Assembly: GCA_017452785.1 (NCBI GenBank)
Contig: JAFTLT010000034.1
Location: 62,001 to 126,000, forward strand
From: Clostridia bacterium
GTDB taxonomy: Bacteria > Bacillota > Clostridia > Oscillospirales > Acutalibacteraceae
Direction: 5' to 3'
DNA length: 64,000 bases
Translations under genes and position numbers: made by a program
Shown: positions 53,734 to 62,858 of the stretch, in pieces
Layout of the letters: each line of letters starts with the position of its first letter
How positions within the stretch are numbered: position 1 is the first letter of the stretch
Notes under the pieces: generated by a model
The model's input: only the letters and a program-made list of their open reading frames with translations
The model's database searches: none
What the model was told of the DNA's origin: nothing

Positions 53734-55830
53734 TCAGTACACCCCCTGTGCTGCAGTCTGCAAAGACTCTTTGAATTTACCTGTGAAGGCTGCTATAACG
53801 CCGTCAAGGTCCATATCGTTTGAAATCTGATTGGTCATACCTGTGAAGTCAACCTTAACCTCTGCTGTTGTAAAGCGGTTTATAACCTCTCTTTCGGCTA
53901 TATCACGAATCCACTCAAGTTCTTCATTGGTTTTGTCGAGGCTGTCGGAAATCTTTCCTGCACTTCCGGCTGTAGAGCCTGTGTTGCCTGCGATGTCGTT
54001 AAGCATACTTTCAAAATTAAATTCTTCTTCAGGTTCATCTGAGCCCTTAGCCGCTTTCCATTCATTGTACTTGGTGGCACCTTGAGTAAAAGCATCTTTC
54101 GCCCAACCGTCAGCAAAAACATCATGTGTGTTGTACCCTGCAGTAAAAGCGGCACCAACATCTTTATATTCGCCTTTATTTGCCGATATATCAGCAGCTT
54201 TGGCAGTAAACTCATTTGCTTTATTGTATAAGCCTTGGTAATCAATAGACACAAAAGGCAGAGCATTCAGACCTTCTGCGATTTGACCTATGATTAGAAG
54301 CGCTGTAGCCGCCAAACCATAGAAATAAATCTTAACATTTGCAATCGCATTCTTAAATGCTGTATCTATATTTGAACACACAGCGCTTCCTGCACTCCAT
54401 ATTCCTAAGAATACATTGGCTATCAATAAACCTATATTTTTAAATGCAGCACCTACAACATAAACGCCGCCAACAATAGAACCGAAACAGTCAGTGCTTA
54501 TACCTTGAGTTTTTGCAAACCAATTGCACAGAGCAATCAAAGCAGCCACAACACCGATTATTACAACGGCAATCCAAAACACAGGACTCGCAAGAATTGC
54601 GGCATTTAGTCCCCATTGAGATTTTGCCGCTTCATCAGTTGCTACTTTCTGACCACCTATAACAACCGTATTGGCACCAGTTGCAATTGCATGGGCTATT
54701 TTTGCAGATGTGGATAGCCACTCCGCCGCCGTTGAAAGTCCAACGGCTATTTTATAGGCAAGCACGGCCGCCGCAACACCACCTAAAAGAGGCGCTATAA
54801 TCGACCAATTGTTATATACCCACTCACCTGCCGTTGCTAAGCCGTCTAACACCTCAACAGCAACATTAGCAATTGTTGAAAATGAAGCTGAAACATCACC
54901 TACAATGCTTTGGAATGTATCGCTGTTTATTATTCCGCTTCTCTTATCCGAAACCACTCCAAAAGCCATTACAGCATCATTCTGCATAGTCGTACAGACT
55001 TGCTCAAATGTCATAGGCATAGTTTTGAATGTTTTATCTGTTTCTCGTGCGGCATTTAATAGTGCGTTCTTGACTATGCCTGCAGAAATTTGACCATCCG
55101 CAGCCAAACTTCTGAGTTCTTCTCTGGGTTTGCCCATTTCTTCAGCTATAAGATCAAGAAGACCGGGAGCCTGTTCAGCTATGCTGTTAAATTCTTCGCC
55201 ACGAAGCACACCTGATGCCATAGCCTGAGTAAGCTGTGTCGTTGCACCGCTTATTTCGCTTTGTGTAGCACCGGCAATTGCAAACTGTTTATTTAGCGTT
55301 TCAGTAAAAAGCACCAATTCAGAGTTGTTGTTAAATGCCTTACCTGCTGATAAGCCTATCTTGGCGACTGCATCCGCTGTTTCCGTGTAAGATGCTCTTG
55401 AACGCTGTGCAGACTGATATATCATTCGCTCTAAATTATCAACGGAGTTGCCGGAAGCAACAATAAGGTTAAGTCTTGCCTCAGTTTGCACCAATTGGTC
55501 TGACAAATTAAGCATTTTACCTGCACCTTGAATAAGAGCATAAGCACTTACGGCACTTTTAATCTTGCTCATCAAACCGTTAGCGTGAGAAGAACCTTGA
55601 GCAAGCTTTTGATTAAATTTATCTTGACCGTTTTCCATTTCGTCAAGTTCAGCATTTATCTGACCACAAGCCTGCCGAATCTGATTCATCTTAGAAACAT
55701 CAAATGGCTGTCCTGCAGCAGTCTGCACTGCTTCAAAATTTTCGACTAACATTCCCATAGACGAATTGATTTTTCTGAGAATGCCGGTCATACGGTCATT
55801 TAAAACAAGTGAAGATTTTATTGTCGCCAT
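53734..55830 (-). CDS. Tail tape measure protein
   Basis: A 698-residue protein with the tape measure domain (AYALIQGAGKMLNLSDQLVQ, ARLNLIVASGNSVDNLERMI, RGEEFNSIAEQAPGLLDLIA) and two hydrophobic regions (IIAPLLGGVAAAVLAYKIAV and VFWIAVVIIGVVAALIALCN). Its length sets tail length, so the tail is short to medium. C-terminal charged helices follow. Confidence 0.92.
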   Translation of the reverse strand: MATIKSSLVLNDRMTGILRKINSSMGMLVENFEAVQTAAGQPFDVSKMNQIRQACGQINAELDEMENGQDKFNQKLAQGSSHANGLMSKIKSAVSAYALIQGAGKMLNLSDQLVQTEARLNLIVASGNSVDNLERMIYQSAQRSRASYTETADAVAKIGLSAGKAFNNNSELVLFTETLNKQFAIAGATQSEISGATTQLTQAMASGVLRGEEFNSIAEQAPGLLDLIAEEMGKPREELRSLAADGQISAGIVKNALLNAARETDKTFKTMPMTFEQVCTTMQNDAVMAFGVVSDKRSGIINSDTFQSIVGDVSASFSTIANVAVEVLDGLATAGEWVYNNWSIIAPLLGGVAAAVLAYKIAVGLSTAAEWLSTSAKIAHAIATGANTVVIGGQKVATDEAAKSQWGLNAAILASPVFWIAVVIIGVVAALIALCNWFAKTQGISTDCFGSIVGGVYVVGAAFKNIGLLIANVFLGIWSAGSAVCSNIDTAFKNAIANVKIYFYGLAATALLIIGQIAEGLNALPFVSIDYQGLYNKANEFTAKAADISANKGEYKDVGAAFTAGYNTHDVFADGWAKDAFTQGATKYNEWKAAKGSDEPEEEFNFESMLNDIAGNTGSTAGSAGKISDSLDKTNEELEWIRDIAEREVINRFTTAEVKVDFTGMTNQISNDMDLDGVIAAFTGKFKESLQTAAQGVY

Positions 55831-55872
55831 AAAATTCGCTCCTTAAAAACAAAAGCGGAGCGCACTGCCCCG

Positions 55873-56483
55873 CTATTTTTTTATTTTTTTGTTAATTTCT
55901 TCCTCTTCTTTTCTTTTTCTTTTAGCTTTGAGTTGCATCGTTGCGATGACGAAACTGCGCTCATAAATATCGAGATTAAGAAATTCATTAGGAAGCATAT
56001 TAAACATAAGGAGAGCACTTTCTGCGTAAACTGACTCAGGGTCGCCACCCTCTATCAGTTTTTTGCTTCATCAATAAGCTCACTCTCAAGCTGATATCCG
56101 CTATGCTTGGTAATCGCTGCAATATAATCGTCAAGCTCACTGCCAAGAAGCATTCTACCAAGAAGGGCTTCGGCATCCATAACACCATAGCTTTCCTGAA
56201 GTTCTGTGGCATTAAGATTAGGGAACACTGTACACGTTGCTGCCAGCTTCAACTGATATGTATAAATATCAACCTGGGGTATATACTGTCCCTTGTTTCC
56301 GATAGGAACATTAATTGTACACTTCTTTCTCAGCTTCTGATTTTCACCAGACGAAATAGCTCTGAATTCCCATTCCACGGGCGCCCCTGTTTCGGGGTCT
56401 ACGAAACGGTCCGATACAACAAGAAACTTATTTTTTATTTCCTTTGCGTTCTGAGCAAGGAACGCACTTAATGATTTAGCCAT
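55873..56483 (-). CDS. Tail assembly chaperone, -1 frameshift (long) product
   Basis: The short chaperone (142 residues, stop 56055, XkdN-like, with FLVVSDRFVDPETGAPVEWE and LLGSELDDYIAAITKHSGYQ) has slippery AAAAAAC right before its TGA. A -1 shift there continues as LIEGGDPESVYAESALLMFN, then MLPNEFLNLDIYERSFVIAT and a basic tail to TAG at 55873. This gives about 203 residues. Two products from one gene are typical for chaperones placed between tube and tape measure genes. Confidence 0.88.
56055..56483 (-). CDS. XkdN-like tail assembly chaperone, short product
   Basis: The unshifted product of 142 residues, starting MAKSLSAFLAQNAKEIKNKF and ending SELIDEAKN. It would coat the tape measure protein during tail assembly. 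ATG 56483 follows AAAGGAGAC. Confidence 0.9.
   Translation of the reverse strand: MAKSLSAFLAQNAKEIKNKFLVVSDRFVDPETGAPVEWEFRAISSGENQKLRKKCTINVPIGNKGQYIPQVDIYTYQLKLAATCTVFPNLNATELQESYGVMDAEALLGRMLLGSELDDYIAAITKHSGYQLESELIDEAKN
56058..56064 (-). promoter_or_regulatory. Programmed -1 ribosomal frameshift site
   Basis: The coding strand reads GCA AAA AAC TGA; A-AAA-AAC is a canonical X-XXY-YYZ heptamer placed directly before the stop. The -1 frame stays open for 61 further codons with chaperone-like sequence. Confidence 0.88.
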
Positions 56484-56506
56484 ATATTATGTCTCCTTTT
56501 CTTTAA

Positions 56507-56992
56507 TTACATATATTCGGGGTTTCTGTATCTTTCAGGTGTTTCTACACCCTCAGCATAACCGTTGATTTCCTGTTCGATATAATCTTCTTCACTGCCT
56601 GCAAGGGAGAGAAGAACGTCACCGTCAAGAATACAGCTGTTATATATCTTGTCACTTCTGCCGATTGTAGTCACAGTTGTGGGGTCTTCGTTGGAACACT
56701 GAATCTGAAACTTAGGCATAATACCCTTTTTGATGAAGTTATCAACCATCTTATCAAATTCTTCAGTGCACTTATAAATTGTCATTTTAAAAGGAAGTGC
56801 CACGCCTGTTGCACGGTAGGCTTCGACAATTGCGCCCATACGAGGAAGTGCCTTTGTTTTTACATTTGCTTTTGCTTCAAAGTTTTTGCACATAAGCATT
56901 TTGAGACGGTTGCCCTCAGCCGTTGTCATATAGACAGTGGCAAACTTTGAAAGAGAAGCATCTTCTGTTCTCATAAGTTCATTAAAGCTCAT
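56507..56992 (-). CDS. Phage tail tube protein (XkdM-like)
   Basis: A 161-residue protein with EGNRLKMLMCKNFEAKANVK, RMGAIVEAYRATGVALPFKM and SCILDGDVLLSLAGSEEDYI. These match XkdM tail tube proteins. It builds the inner tube beneath the sheath. Confidence 0.9.
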   Translation of the reverse strand: MSFNELMRTEDASLSKFATVYMTTAEGNRLKMLMCKNFEAKANVKTKALPRMGAIVEAYRATGVALPFKMTIYKCTEEFDKMVDNFIKKGIMPKFQIQCSNEDPTTVTTIGRSDKIYNSCILDGDVLLSLAGSEEDYIEQEINGYAEGVETPERYRNPEYM

Positions 56993-57004
56993 TCATATAC
57001 CCCC

Positions 57005-58360
57005 TTACTGCATTGCTGTTGTCATATAGAGCTGTGACATAGCATTGATAACATTGAGGCCGTTGGTTGTGAGAACAACTGACTTCTCAGTATCGCCGAC
57101 ATCACAAGTGATGATTTCGGGGTCAAAGTCCTCAATTGCTCTGAGTCTTTCAAGCTCTCTGTGATAGCATACAACGTCATTCCACAGTGCTCCACGACCG
57201 GGTTTATCGTTCTGTACCTTGCCAAGATACTGAGTATTGAAAAGCACGGCAATGTCATTTGAAATCTGGTCAGCAACTCTCATTGTCTGATTTGACTGGA
57301 ATATTTCGCCCTTTGTGTCAGTAAGAGAAACAAGAGTGTTGATATCTTCGAGAACACACACATCACCGTCAACATTGTGGAACATAAACTTGCCTTCCTC
57401 AATAGCTGCTTCAAGCTCAGTCTGTGAATAGTCAACATCAACTGTAAGCTCACCGTCATAAGACATATTGGTGAGAGTCTTATTGATTGCACATCCTGCC
57501 TCAGCACCTGCTACCCAGTACACGAGAGCCTGTTCGGGTACACCCTCAATAGTGGGATGTGAAGATTTATTCCACACACCGATAGTGCCCTCATGGTCAG
57601 CCTTTTCAGGCTTCCATACAACGAGAGAAAAGGGTGCACCGTAATCCTCTCTCTGACTCTTCGCAAAGCTGACAAAAAGGTCAACAATAACGGAGTCGCT
57701 CGCAGGACAACAAAGTGTGTGATAACCGTATGATTCAATAGCTGTGAGAAAGCTCTGATAGTCTGCGCCTCTCGGCACACCGTCAGTGCCACCTTCAAGA
57801 GGCATTCCTGCTGTTGCAGAAAGCACTGCATCAGCCTTGAAGTCGACCCAGTCATTGCTTACAAGCTCAGCCGCAGTAGCTACTGTCTGTGTATCGTAGC
57901 AGGTGTAGCTTACATAGGTTTTGACAATAAATTTTTCATCATCGTCAATATCCTTTTCAATGACAATATTTATGTCATTACCTCTGACACCGGGATATTT
58001 AGCAGTTGCGTATGTATTGGTCGCCGTCTGAAGCACGTCCGTGGCATCTGTTTCATCACTGCCGGGTGTTGCTTTAAGTCTGTAGCACAACACCTTTACT
58101 GCATGTTTAAAGATTTCACGAAGAGCCCACATCTGAGGCGCAGTGTAGTCATAACCGAAGATTTTCATTGAATTCTTCTGAAAATCACTTCTTTCGACTG
58201 CAAAAACCTCACCCTCTTTACCCCATGAGAGATTAAGAGGAACAGCCGCAATACCTCTGTCAGAGAGTTCTGCTGAGGCTCTTTTAAGTGATATAACATT
58301 GTGGTAATAACCGGGCAGTTTCTTATTCTGTGTCAGCCAGTTTCCGCCGCCAAGTGCCAT
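57005..58360 (-). CDS. Tail sheath protein (XkdK-like)
   Basis: A 451-residue contractile sheath: MALGGGNWLTQNKKLPGYYH at the start, GLAAVPL-like and PQMWALREIFKHAVKVLCYR segments, KEGKFMFHNVDGDVCVLEDI and a C-terminal ETEKSVVLTTNGLNVINAMS region. Its presence shows a contractile tail, so the prophage is of myovirus type. Confidence 0.94.
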   Translation of the reverse strand: MALGGGNWLTQNKKLPGYYHNVISLKRASAELSDRGIAAVPLNLSWGKEGEVFAVERSDFQKNSMKIFGYDYTAPQMWALREIFKHAVKVLCYRLKATPGSDETDATDVLQTATNTYATAKYPGVRGNDINIVIEKDIDDDEKFIVKTYVSYTCYDTQTVATAAELVSNDWVDFKADAVLSATAGMPLEGGTDGVPRGADYQSFLTAIESYGYHTLCCPASDSVIVDLFVSFAKSQREDYGAPFSLVVWKPEKADHEGTIGVWNKSSHPTIEGVPEQALVYWVAGAEAGCAINKTLTNMSYDGELTVDVDYSQTELEAAIEEGKFMFHNVDGDVCVLEDINTLVSLTDTKGEIFQSNQTMRVADQISNDIAVLFNTQYLGKVQNDKPGRGALWNDVVCYHRELERLRAIEDFDPEIITCDVGDTEKSVVLTTNGLNVINAMSQLYMTTAMQ

Positions 58361-58361
58361 A

Positions 58362-58544
58362 TTACTTCACCTTTCCTTTCATAAATCTGTCAAGCAGAGT
58401 GTCAACCTCTGTTATTGTATATGTCTTGCCGTCTTCGAGAATTGCCTCAAGGGCATATCTGAGACCCGCATATTTTTTTGAAGAAATAAACTGCTGTTTG
58501 CTGTATTTTGTTTCAGCTGCAGCTTCTTTTGCTTTTGTAGCCAT
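58362..58544 (-). CDS. Small phage protein before the sheath gene, unknown
   Basis: A 60-residue basic protein: MATKAKEAAAETKYSKQQFI, SSKKYAGLRYALEAILEDGK and LLDRFMKGKVK. It lies one base before the sheath gene, where many PBSX-like phages keep a small protein. Function unknown. Confidence 0.7.
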   Translation of the reverse strand: MATKAKEAAAETKYSKQQFISSKKYAGLRYALEAILEDGKTYTITEVDTLLDRFMKGKVK

Positions 58545-59003
58545 TTAATTATTCACCTCTGTTATTACTTGTTTGAGATAATACATAAGGTCGGTTTCGC
58601 CTTCCTCACCTTCAGGAATTACCTCTGTTATTAAGCCGAAGTATTCATAACTGACAATGCAGTGAAGCGCGCCGTCAGCCATTTCAGTTGTCGGTGTGTT
58701 GAATGAGCCGTGAAGGAGCTGTCCGTCATAGGTCTTGATAAGCGCAATAGCCAAGGGCAAGCTGTCAGCAATACCGAGAAGCTTCTCATAATCTTCACTG
58801 TAATAAAGGCAGTCAAATGTCACTTTCCTCTTCATTCTTGTGCCAAGCTCACCTATGCCTGTTGCGGATATGGGAATAATGTTGAAACTGCCCTCATCAA
58901 GGTTTTGATGAACAGCGCTGCCATATCTGTTTTTATCGGGATATGTTTCTTTAATTTTCCCGCAAAGCGCATCATACACCTGCTTAAAAGTTAAACTATT
59001 CAT
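58545..59003 (-). CDS. Tail terminator/completion protein (DUF6838-like)
   Basis: A 152-residue protein. The start is ATG 59003 (MNSLTFKQVYDALCGKIKET) after AAGGAGATTTTTG; upstream frames precede it. RMKRKVTFDCLYYSEDYEKL and HGSFNTPTTEMADGALHCIV are typical of PBSX-type tail terminators placed before the sheath gene. Confidence 0.75.
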   Translation of the reverse strand: MNSLTFKQVYDALCGKIKETYPDKNRYGSAVHQNLDEGSFNIIPISATGIGELGTRMKRKVTFDCLYYSEDYEKLLGIADSLPLAIALIKTYDGQLLHGSFNTPTTEMADGALHCIVSYEYFGLITEVIPEGEEGETDLMYYLKQVITEVNN

Positions 59004-59496
59004 CAAAAATCTCCTTGAAAAATTTATTGAGTTCTCTTTCGAGCACCGCCGGTGCAATGGCTTCAAGATCCTTTTCGGATAAGGTAAGCATATATCTGCC
59101 GTTAACCCAACCTATACCTACTAACCACTTACCTGTGGCCTTATCGAGTTTACCTCGTGTTCTGTGTCCGAACTCTACATAACTTGCATATTCCACAGGA
59201 TTTTTAATTACAATGGTGTAATAATCACCATTTTTGTAAATGGGTAACGATTTTATATAAGCGGCCGCAGATGTTTCTTTTTCACCCGTCCAACCACGGC
59301 GAAGAGTGCCCCCAACCATTCCGGAGTCCTCTTCATACTGACCCACCGGTGTTCTGTCTATTACAAGTCTTAACAGTCGCCCTGCAAGTGCCTTACTGCA
59401 CCTCTCACAGAACTCCGCACGGTCTTTTTCAAGTTGTTGAAGCTTCTTCTGAAACTCTATCAGCTCTTTGAAGTCTGCGCTACCTAAACTACCCAT
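58996..59496 (-). CDS. HK97 gp10-like head-tail protein
   Basis: A 166-residue protein starting at ATG 59496 (MGSLGSADFKELIEFQKKLQ), eight bases after AGAAGGAG. RLLRLVIDRTPVGQYEEDSG, TLRRGWTGEK and NPVEYASYVEFGHRTRGK are the gp10 signature. It joins tail to head. Confidence 0.9.
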   Translation of the reverse strand: MGSLGSADFKELIEFQKKLQQLEKDRAEFCERCSKALAGRLLRLVIDRTPVGQYEEDSGMVGGTLRRGWTGEKETSAAAYIKSLPIYKNGDYYTIVIKNPVEYASYVEFGHRTRGKLDKATGKWLVGIGWVNGRYMLTLSEKDLEAIAPAVLERELNKFFKEIFDE

Positions 59497-59858
59497 TATG
59501 CCCACTCCTTCTTGATTGTCAGTGGTATTTCCTGGTGAGTGGAGTACACGGCAGGAACTCCGCTTCGTTCACACTCTCTGGTTACGCCCAGCTGCGTGAC
59601 TGTTATCTTTGAGCCTTCGGGTATTGAATACTCGGAGCCGATAAACAGTGTCATTGTCTGAACCTTTCTTGAAGCGTGTTCTGTTTCTGCCGTGACCTCA
59701 ACCTTTTCATATGAAATACGGCAGGGTACATCGCTAAAGAGTGTTTTTTCTCTTTGCTTTGTCCTGCTCGTCTTTTCATCTTCATAGTTTTCAAGGGTTG
59801 ATACGGTGCATTTGCCTTTCCACAGTTTTCTTATAGCACTTTTATACTGTTCTACCAT
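59496..59858 (-). CDS. Head closure protein (XkdH-like)
   Basis: A 120-residue protein, MVEQYKSAIRKLWKGKCTVS followed by LFSDVPCRISYEKVEVTAET and GSEYSIPEGSKITVTQLGVT. Size and order match head-closure/stopper proteins of PBSX-type phages. ATG 59858 follows AGGAGGCTCCA. Confidence 0.75.
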   Translation of the reverse strand: MVEQYKSAIRKLWKGKCTVSTLENYEDEKTSRTKQREKTLFSDVPCRISYEKVEVTAETEHASRKVQTMTLFIGSEYSIPEGSKITVTQLGVTRECERSGVPAVYSTHQEIPLTIKKEWA

Positions 59859-60256
59859 TGGAGCCTCCTGAATCTTGCATAAGCACTCTGAGGCGGATTT
59901 ATCAATTTCTTAATGAGTTCATCAAGTCTTGCTTCAGGGGATTTTACGCCATCAGAGGCGGAAGCAAAGGTTATTGACACATCGCCCTCAGTTATACTCT
60001 TTGCAGGTGCTTCCGAAAGGTCGACACCGCAGATTTTAAGCTGACCCAGTGACTTCTTTTCCTGCAGAAAGTACCCTGCCGCCATATCAACCCACACGAA
60101 CTTAAGACCTTCGGGAACTATATCCAGGTTAGTTTCGTTTTTTATGGTAGTCTCGGCATTATCGGCAGCATATATAATTGCATAGTCTGATTCAGTAGCA
60201 TAATGCACACCGAGCACTTTAAGCCTTTTCGCTACTTCGCTGTATATGTTTTCCAT
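59852..60256 (-). CDS. Head-tail connector (gp6/YqbG-like)
   Basis: A 134-residue helical protein, RLKVLGVHYATESDYAIIYA and FVWVDMAAGYFLQEKKSLGQ, ending RLDELIKKLINPPQSAYARF. It fits the adaptor that follows the capsid gene. Confidence 0.78.
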   Translation of the reverse strand: MENIYSEVAKRLKVLGVHYATESDYAIIYAADNAETTIKNETNLDIVPEGLKFVWVDMAAGYFLQEKKSLGQLKICGVDLSEAPAKSITEGDVSITFASASDGVKSPEARLDELIKKLINPPQSAYARFRRLQW

Positions 60257-60281
60257 AGTCTTATGTCCTTTCAGTTAAGAG

Positions 60282-61406
60282 TTAACCTCTTGAGATAATT
60301 CTTGCGATAGCAATAGCCTTGTGGGAGATTGCTTCCTTGTCATTATGGATAATCTTCCAGTTTGTGCCTGTTTCGAGGTCAGTGTTTGAAGCTGAAGCAG
60401 TGATTGAAGCAGGCTTCTCAAATGAAATGCCGTCAACGCCACAGATATAACGGTCACGAACATAGAGAGTATCCTCGCCGCCGTTCTTTGCAGGGTCTCT
60501 GTACATTTCATAAGGCTTTGCATCACCGATATCATCAAGGATAATTGAATCCTTACCGAGCACATAAGTTGTGTACTTGGTATATGCTTCTGTGGGAGCA
60601 ACATAGTCTGCTTCGCCCTCTGTGCCGCTGCCTGCTGTGGCTTCAACTTCCTCTGTAGGCATACTGTCATCAATGAGAACAAGTCTGCCGTTCCATGTTC
60701 CGAGTGTAAGGTCTCTTTCGATACCGTCCTTATCGGTATAGGTCATATACTTGATAAGCTTGAGGTTTTCAAGGTTTGTTGCAACCTCTGAGTGGCAGAT
60801 AACAAGCTTAAAGATTGACTTGTTATCACCGCAAGCTCTCTGAATAGCCTTGTTGAGGGTTGTGGGACCTACAAAAGCGTTTTCGCCCTCATTAGCTGTG
60901 ATATCGTAGGTGTGCTTTGAAATGAACTCAGCAGCTGCAGTGTTAGCAATCTTAGTTTCACCGGTACCGCCTGTAGTTGTCATACCGAAAACACCCTTGA
61001 GGATAGCAAGAAGCATTGTCTGCTTAACTTCGTACTTATAATCGGAAATCTGAGCAGCAACGTTATCCATAAAGTCAACACCTGCTGTGATGCTCTTGGA
61101 GAAGCTTCTTTCTGTCCAACCGTCCATTCTTGAAGCAGTTACAAAGCCCTGTTCAAAAGTTGTTGTGTTGCTTGAAGCAATGTTGGTTGCACCATCGTTA
61201 TTCTGTGAAGTATCACCTGAAATTCTGCCGAAATAAGGCACTCTTGTGTAAAGTGAGCCTGTCTGATTAGCCAGTGAAGCTCTTGCCTGAGCATTTGCGC
61301 CTACTGCACCGCTTTTTGCAAGCTCGTTTTTCTTGACGTTGGGAATACGGTCAACATACTTTCCAAACGCCTGAGGGTTAAATGACTTTGAATCGAATTT
61401 TGCCAT
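60282..61406 (-). CDS. Major capsid protein
   Basis: A 374-residue coat protein with the HK97-like layout: MAKFDSKSFNPQAFGKYVDR, SRMDGWTERSFSKSITAGVD, VGPTTLNKAIQRACGDNKSI, LKLIKYMTYTDKDGIERDLT and VLGKDSIILDDIG. It follows the scaffold gene, as expected. Confidence 0.9.
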   Translation of the reverse strand: MAKFDSKSFNPQAFGKYVDRIPNVKKNELAKSGAVGANAQARASLANQTGSLYTRVPYFGRISGDTSQNNDGATNIASSNTTTFEQGFVTASRMDGWTERSFSKSITAGVDFMDNVAAQISDYKYEVKQTMLLAILKGVFGMTTTGGTGETKIANTAAAEFISKHTYDITANEGENAFVGPTTLNKAIQRACGDNKSIFKLVICHSEVATNLENLKLIKYMTYTDKDGIERDLTLGTWNGRLVLIDDSMPTEEVEATAGSGTEGEADYVAPTEAYTKYTTYVLGKDSIILDDIGDAKPYEMYRDPAKNGGEDTLYVRDRYICGVDGISFEKPASITASASNTDLETGTNWKIIHNDKEAISHKAIAIARIISRG

Positions 61407-61434
61407 TGTTTGTTTTTCCTTTCTTTAAAAAGAT

Positions 61435-62040
61435 TTAGTATGTGGCATCAGGATGTGTCTGCTGATAAGCCACAAATTCACTGTAGCTCATTTTGCTTGT
61501 GTCACCTTCTGTCGGGGGCGGATTACCGCCTGAATTTCCGGGTACCATACCCGAAAACTGCTGTGAACCGGGAGCATTGAACATAAATGAAGTGCTTTCG
61601 CCCTCAGTGAGCTTCTTAATCTCATCGCTGAGGCCTGCAACTGCACCCTTATCATCGAGCTTAGCCTCTTTGAGGAACTCACCGAGAAGAGCCTTAACAG
61701 CCACATTGTTTTTACTGCCTGCTGCTGTCAGAGCTGTTTCAACTGCAAAGTCAAGACGGAGCTTTGCAATATCATCGTTGTACTTTGTCTCCCAATTTTT
61801 TGCATCGTTTTTGAGCTTTTCGACATCCACGCCATCAAACTTTCTTACAGTATCCTGCAAGGTTTTAATGGTGGTATTTGCCGTTGAAAGCTCTGTTTCT
61901 TTAGCGTCAAACTTATCCTTACTTACATATCCACCGTCAGCAAGATTAACAAGCTTTATATCGCTTGCGGCGCCGAGAGCTTTGATGAACTGCTCAAAGG
62001 TAAGAGTCTGACCGCCCCAGAGTTTTTCAAGTATTTTCAT
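61435..62040 (-). CDS. Phage scaffolding protein (GP20-like)
   Basis: A 201-residue acidic helical protein. DKFDAKETELSTANTTIKTL, DFAVETALTAAGSKNNVAVK and ALLGEFLKEAKLDDKGAVAG match phage minor structural GP20. It is 28 bases upstream of the capsid gene. Confidence 0.88.
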   Translation of the reverse strand: MKILEKLWGGQTLTFEQFIKALGAASDIKLVNLADGGYVSKDKFDAKETELSTANTTIKTLQDTVRKFDGVDVEKLKNDAKNWETKYNDDIAKLRLDFAVETALTAAGSKNNVAVKALLGEFLKEAKLDDKGAVAGLSDEIKKLTEGESTSFMFNAPGSQQFSGMVPGNSGGNPPPTEGDTSKMSYSEFVAYQQTHPDATY

Positions 62041-62158
62041 ACTTTTCCTTTCTGCCCGATTTTAAACGACAGATTGATTTATAAAGCCGGTGTTGTCGGG
62101 CACCGTTCATCGGACCTTGCACGTTTATATGCCTGTGCAGGCAATTTGGATATGAAAA

Positions 62159-62179
62159 AAGCACCCGGTTAAGGTGCTT
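62159..62179 (-). terminator. Terminator between the Cys-rich gene and the scaffold gene
   Basis: Minus-strand AAGCACC/GGTGCTT with a 7-base loop, followed by TTTTCAT. It isolates the toxin-immunity part from the capsid transcript to some extent. TGCCTG-TG-CAGGCA forms another hairpin at 62129-62142. Confidence 0.7.
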
Positions 62180-62182
62180 AAG

Positions 62183-62365
62183 TCAACATTTGTATTTACA
62201 TTGTTTTGTGTAAGGGTCATATGCCCCACATTCTTTTCCGAGACAATCTACAAACTGAGCTGTATTACTTTGATATTCAGTCCAACTCTTTTGCTGACCG
62301 TCTTCGTTGTATTCTATTACACACTGTGTTGTAGTCTGTCTGTCGACTGCATAAGGACATTTCAT
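62183..62365 (-). CDS. Cys-rich 60-residue phage protein, unknown
   Basis: The start is ATG 62365 (MKCPYAVDRQTTTQ), eight bases after AAGGAG. Five Cys residues are arranged C-x8-C, then C-x4-C and C-x3-C, a possible metal or disulphide fold. It follows the immunity candidate. Not recognised. Confidence 0.6.
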   Translation of the reverse strand: MKCPYAVDRQTTTQCVIEYNEDGQQKSWTEYQSNTAQFVDCLGKECGAYDPYTKQCKYKC

Positions 62366-62393
62366 TTTAATCACTCCTTTTTAGGTATAAGAA

Positions 62394-62418
62394 AACCGCC
62401 CTCGTAATGAAAGCGGTT
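62394..62418 (-). terminator. Terminator-like hairpin after the immunity candidate
   Basis: Minus-strand AACCGC/GCGGTT with a 13-base loop, followed by TTCTTA, four bases after the stop at 62422. Weak but well placed. Confidence 0.45.
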
Positions 62419-62421
62419 ATG

Positions 62422-62856
62422 TTATGATTTTTGAGCTAATTGGCGTTCTTTTTCAACACCTTCGATTAATTCAGGTCGAGTAGCAAGATAATCATTAATC
62501 ACTTTGATGTCAGCTTTTATCAGTTTTAAATCTTCAGGTGTAAATAAATCATCATAATCACCTGTTTCAAAATCAAGTATATCCCATTTTGTACCGTATG
62601 CTTGGTCAGGCTTAACTTCATTGTGCTCCATCATAAATAACATACCTGCAATCATAAGACACAACTTTTCCATACCGTTTTTATTCATTTCTTCTTCGAA
62701 ATGATAGTAATATGTGCCATTAACACACTGCGGTATAGTACATTTTTGCTTCAAAAATCTATTAAAATATGAAAAAAAGAAATTTTTAGCCTCAATGTAA
62801 TCACACTCGGGATAGTCGGATAATTTAATTCTCTGCAATACATCACTTTTTTTCAT
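62422..62856 (-). CDS. Probable immunity protein for the MuF-linked toxin
   Basis: A 144-residue acidic, helical protein (MKKSDVLQRIKLSDYPECDY, FEEEMNKNGMEKLCLMIAGM, ETGDYDDLFTPEDLKLIKAD). It starts two bases after the MuF toxin stop and is followed by a hairpin. Size, charge and position fit an immunity protein for the C-terminal toxin. Its family is not recognised, so the call is from context. Confidence 0.6.
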   Translation of the reverse strand: MKKSDVLQRIKLSDYPECDYIEAKNFFFSYFNRFLKQKCTIPQCVNGTYYYHFEEEMNKNGMEKLCLMIAGMLFMMEHNEVKPDQAYGTKWDILDFETGDYDDLFTPEDLKLIKADIKVINDYLATRPELIEGVEKERQLAQKS

Positions 62857-62858
62857 TG

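Noticed and set aside
61493-62011. 172-codon plus-strand frame opposite the scaffold gene
   Set aside because: Shadow of the scaffold coding sequence with no start signal.
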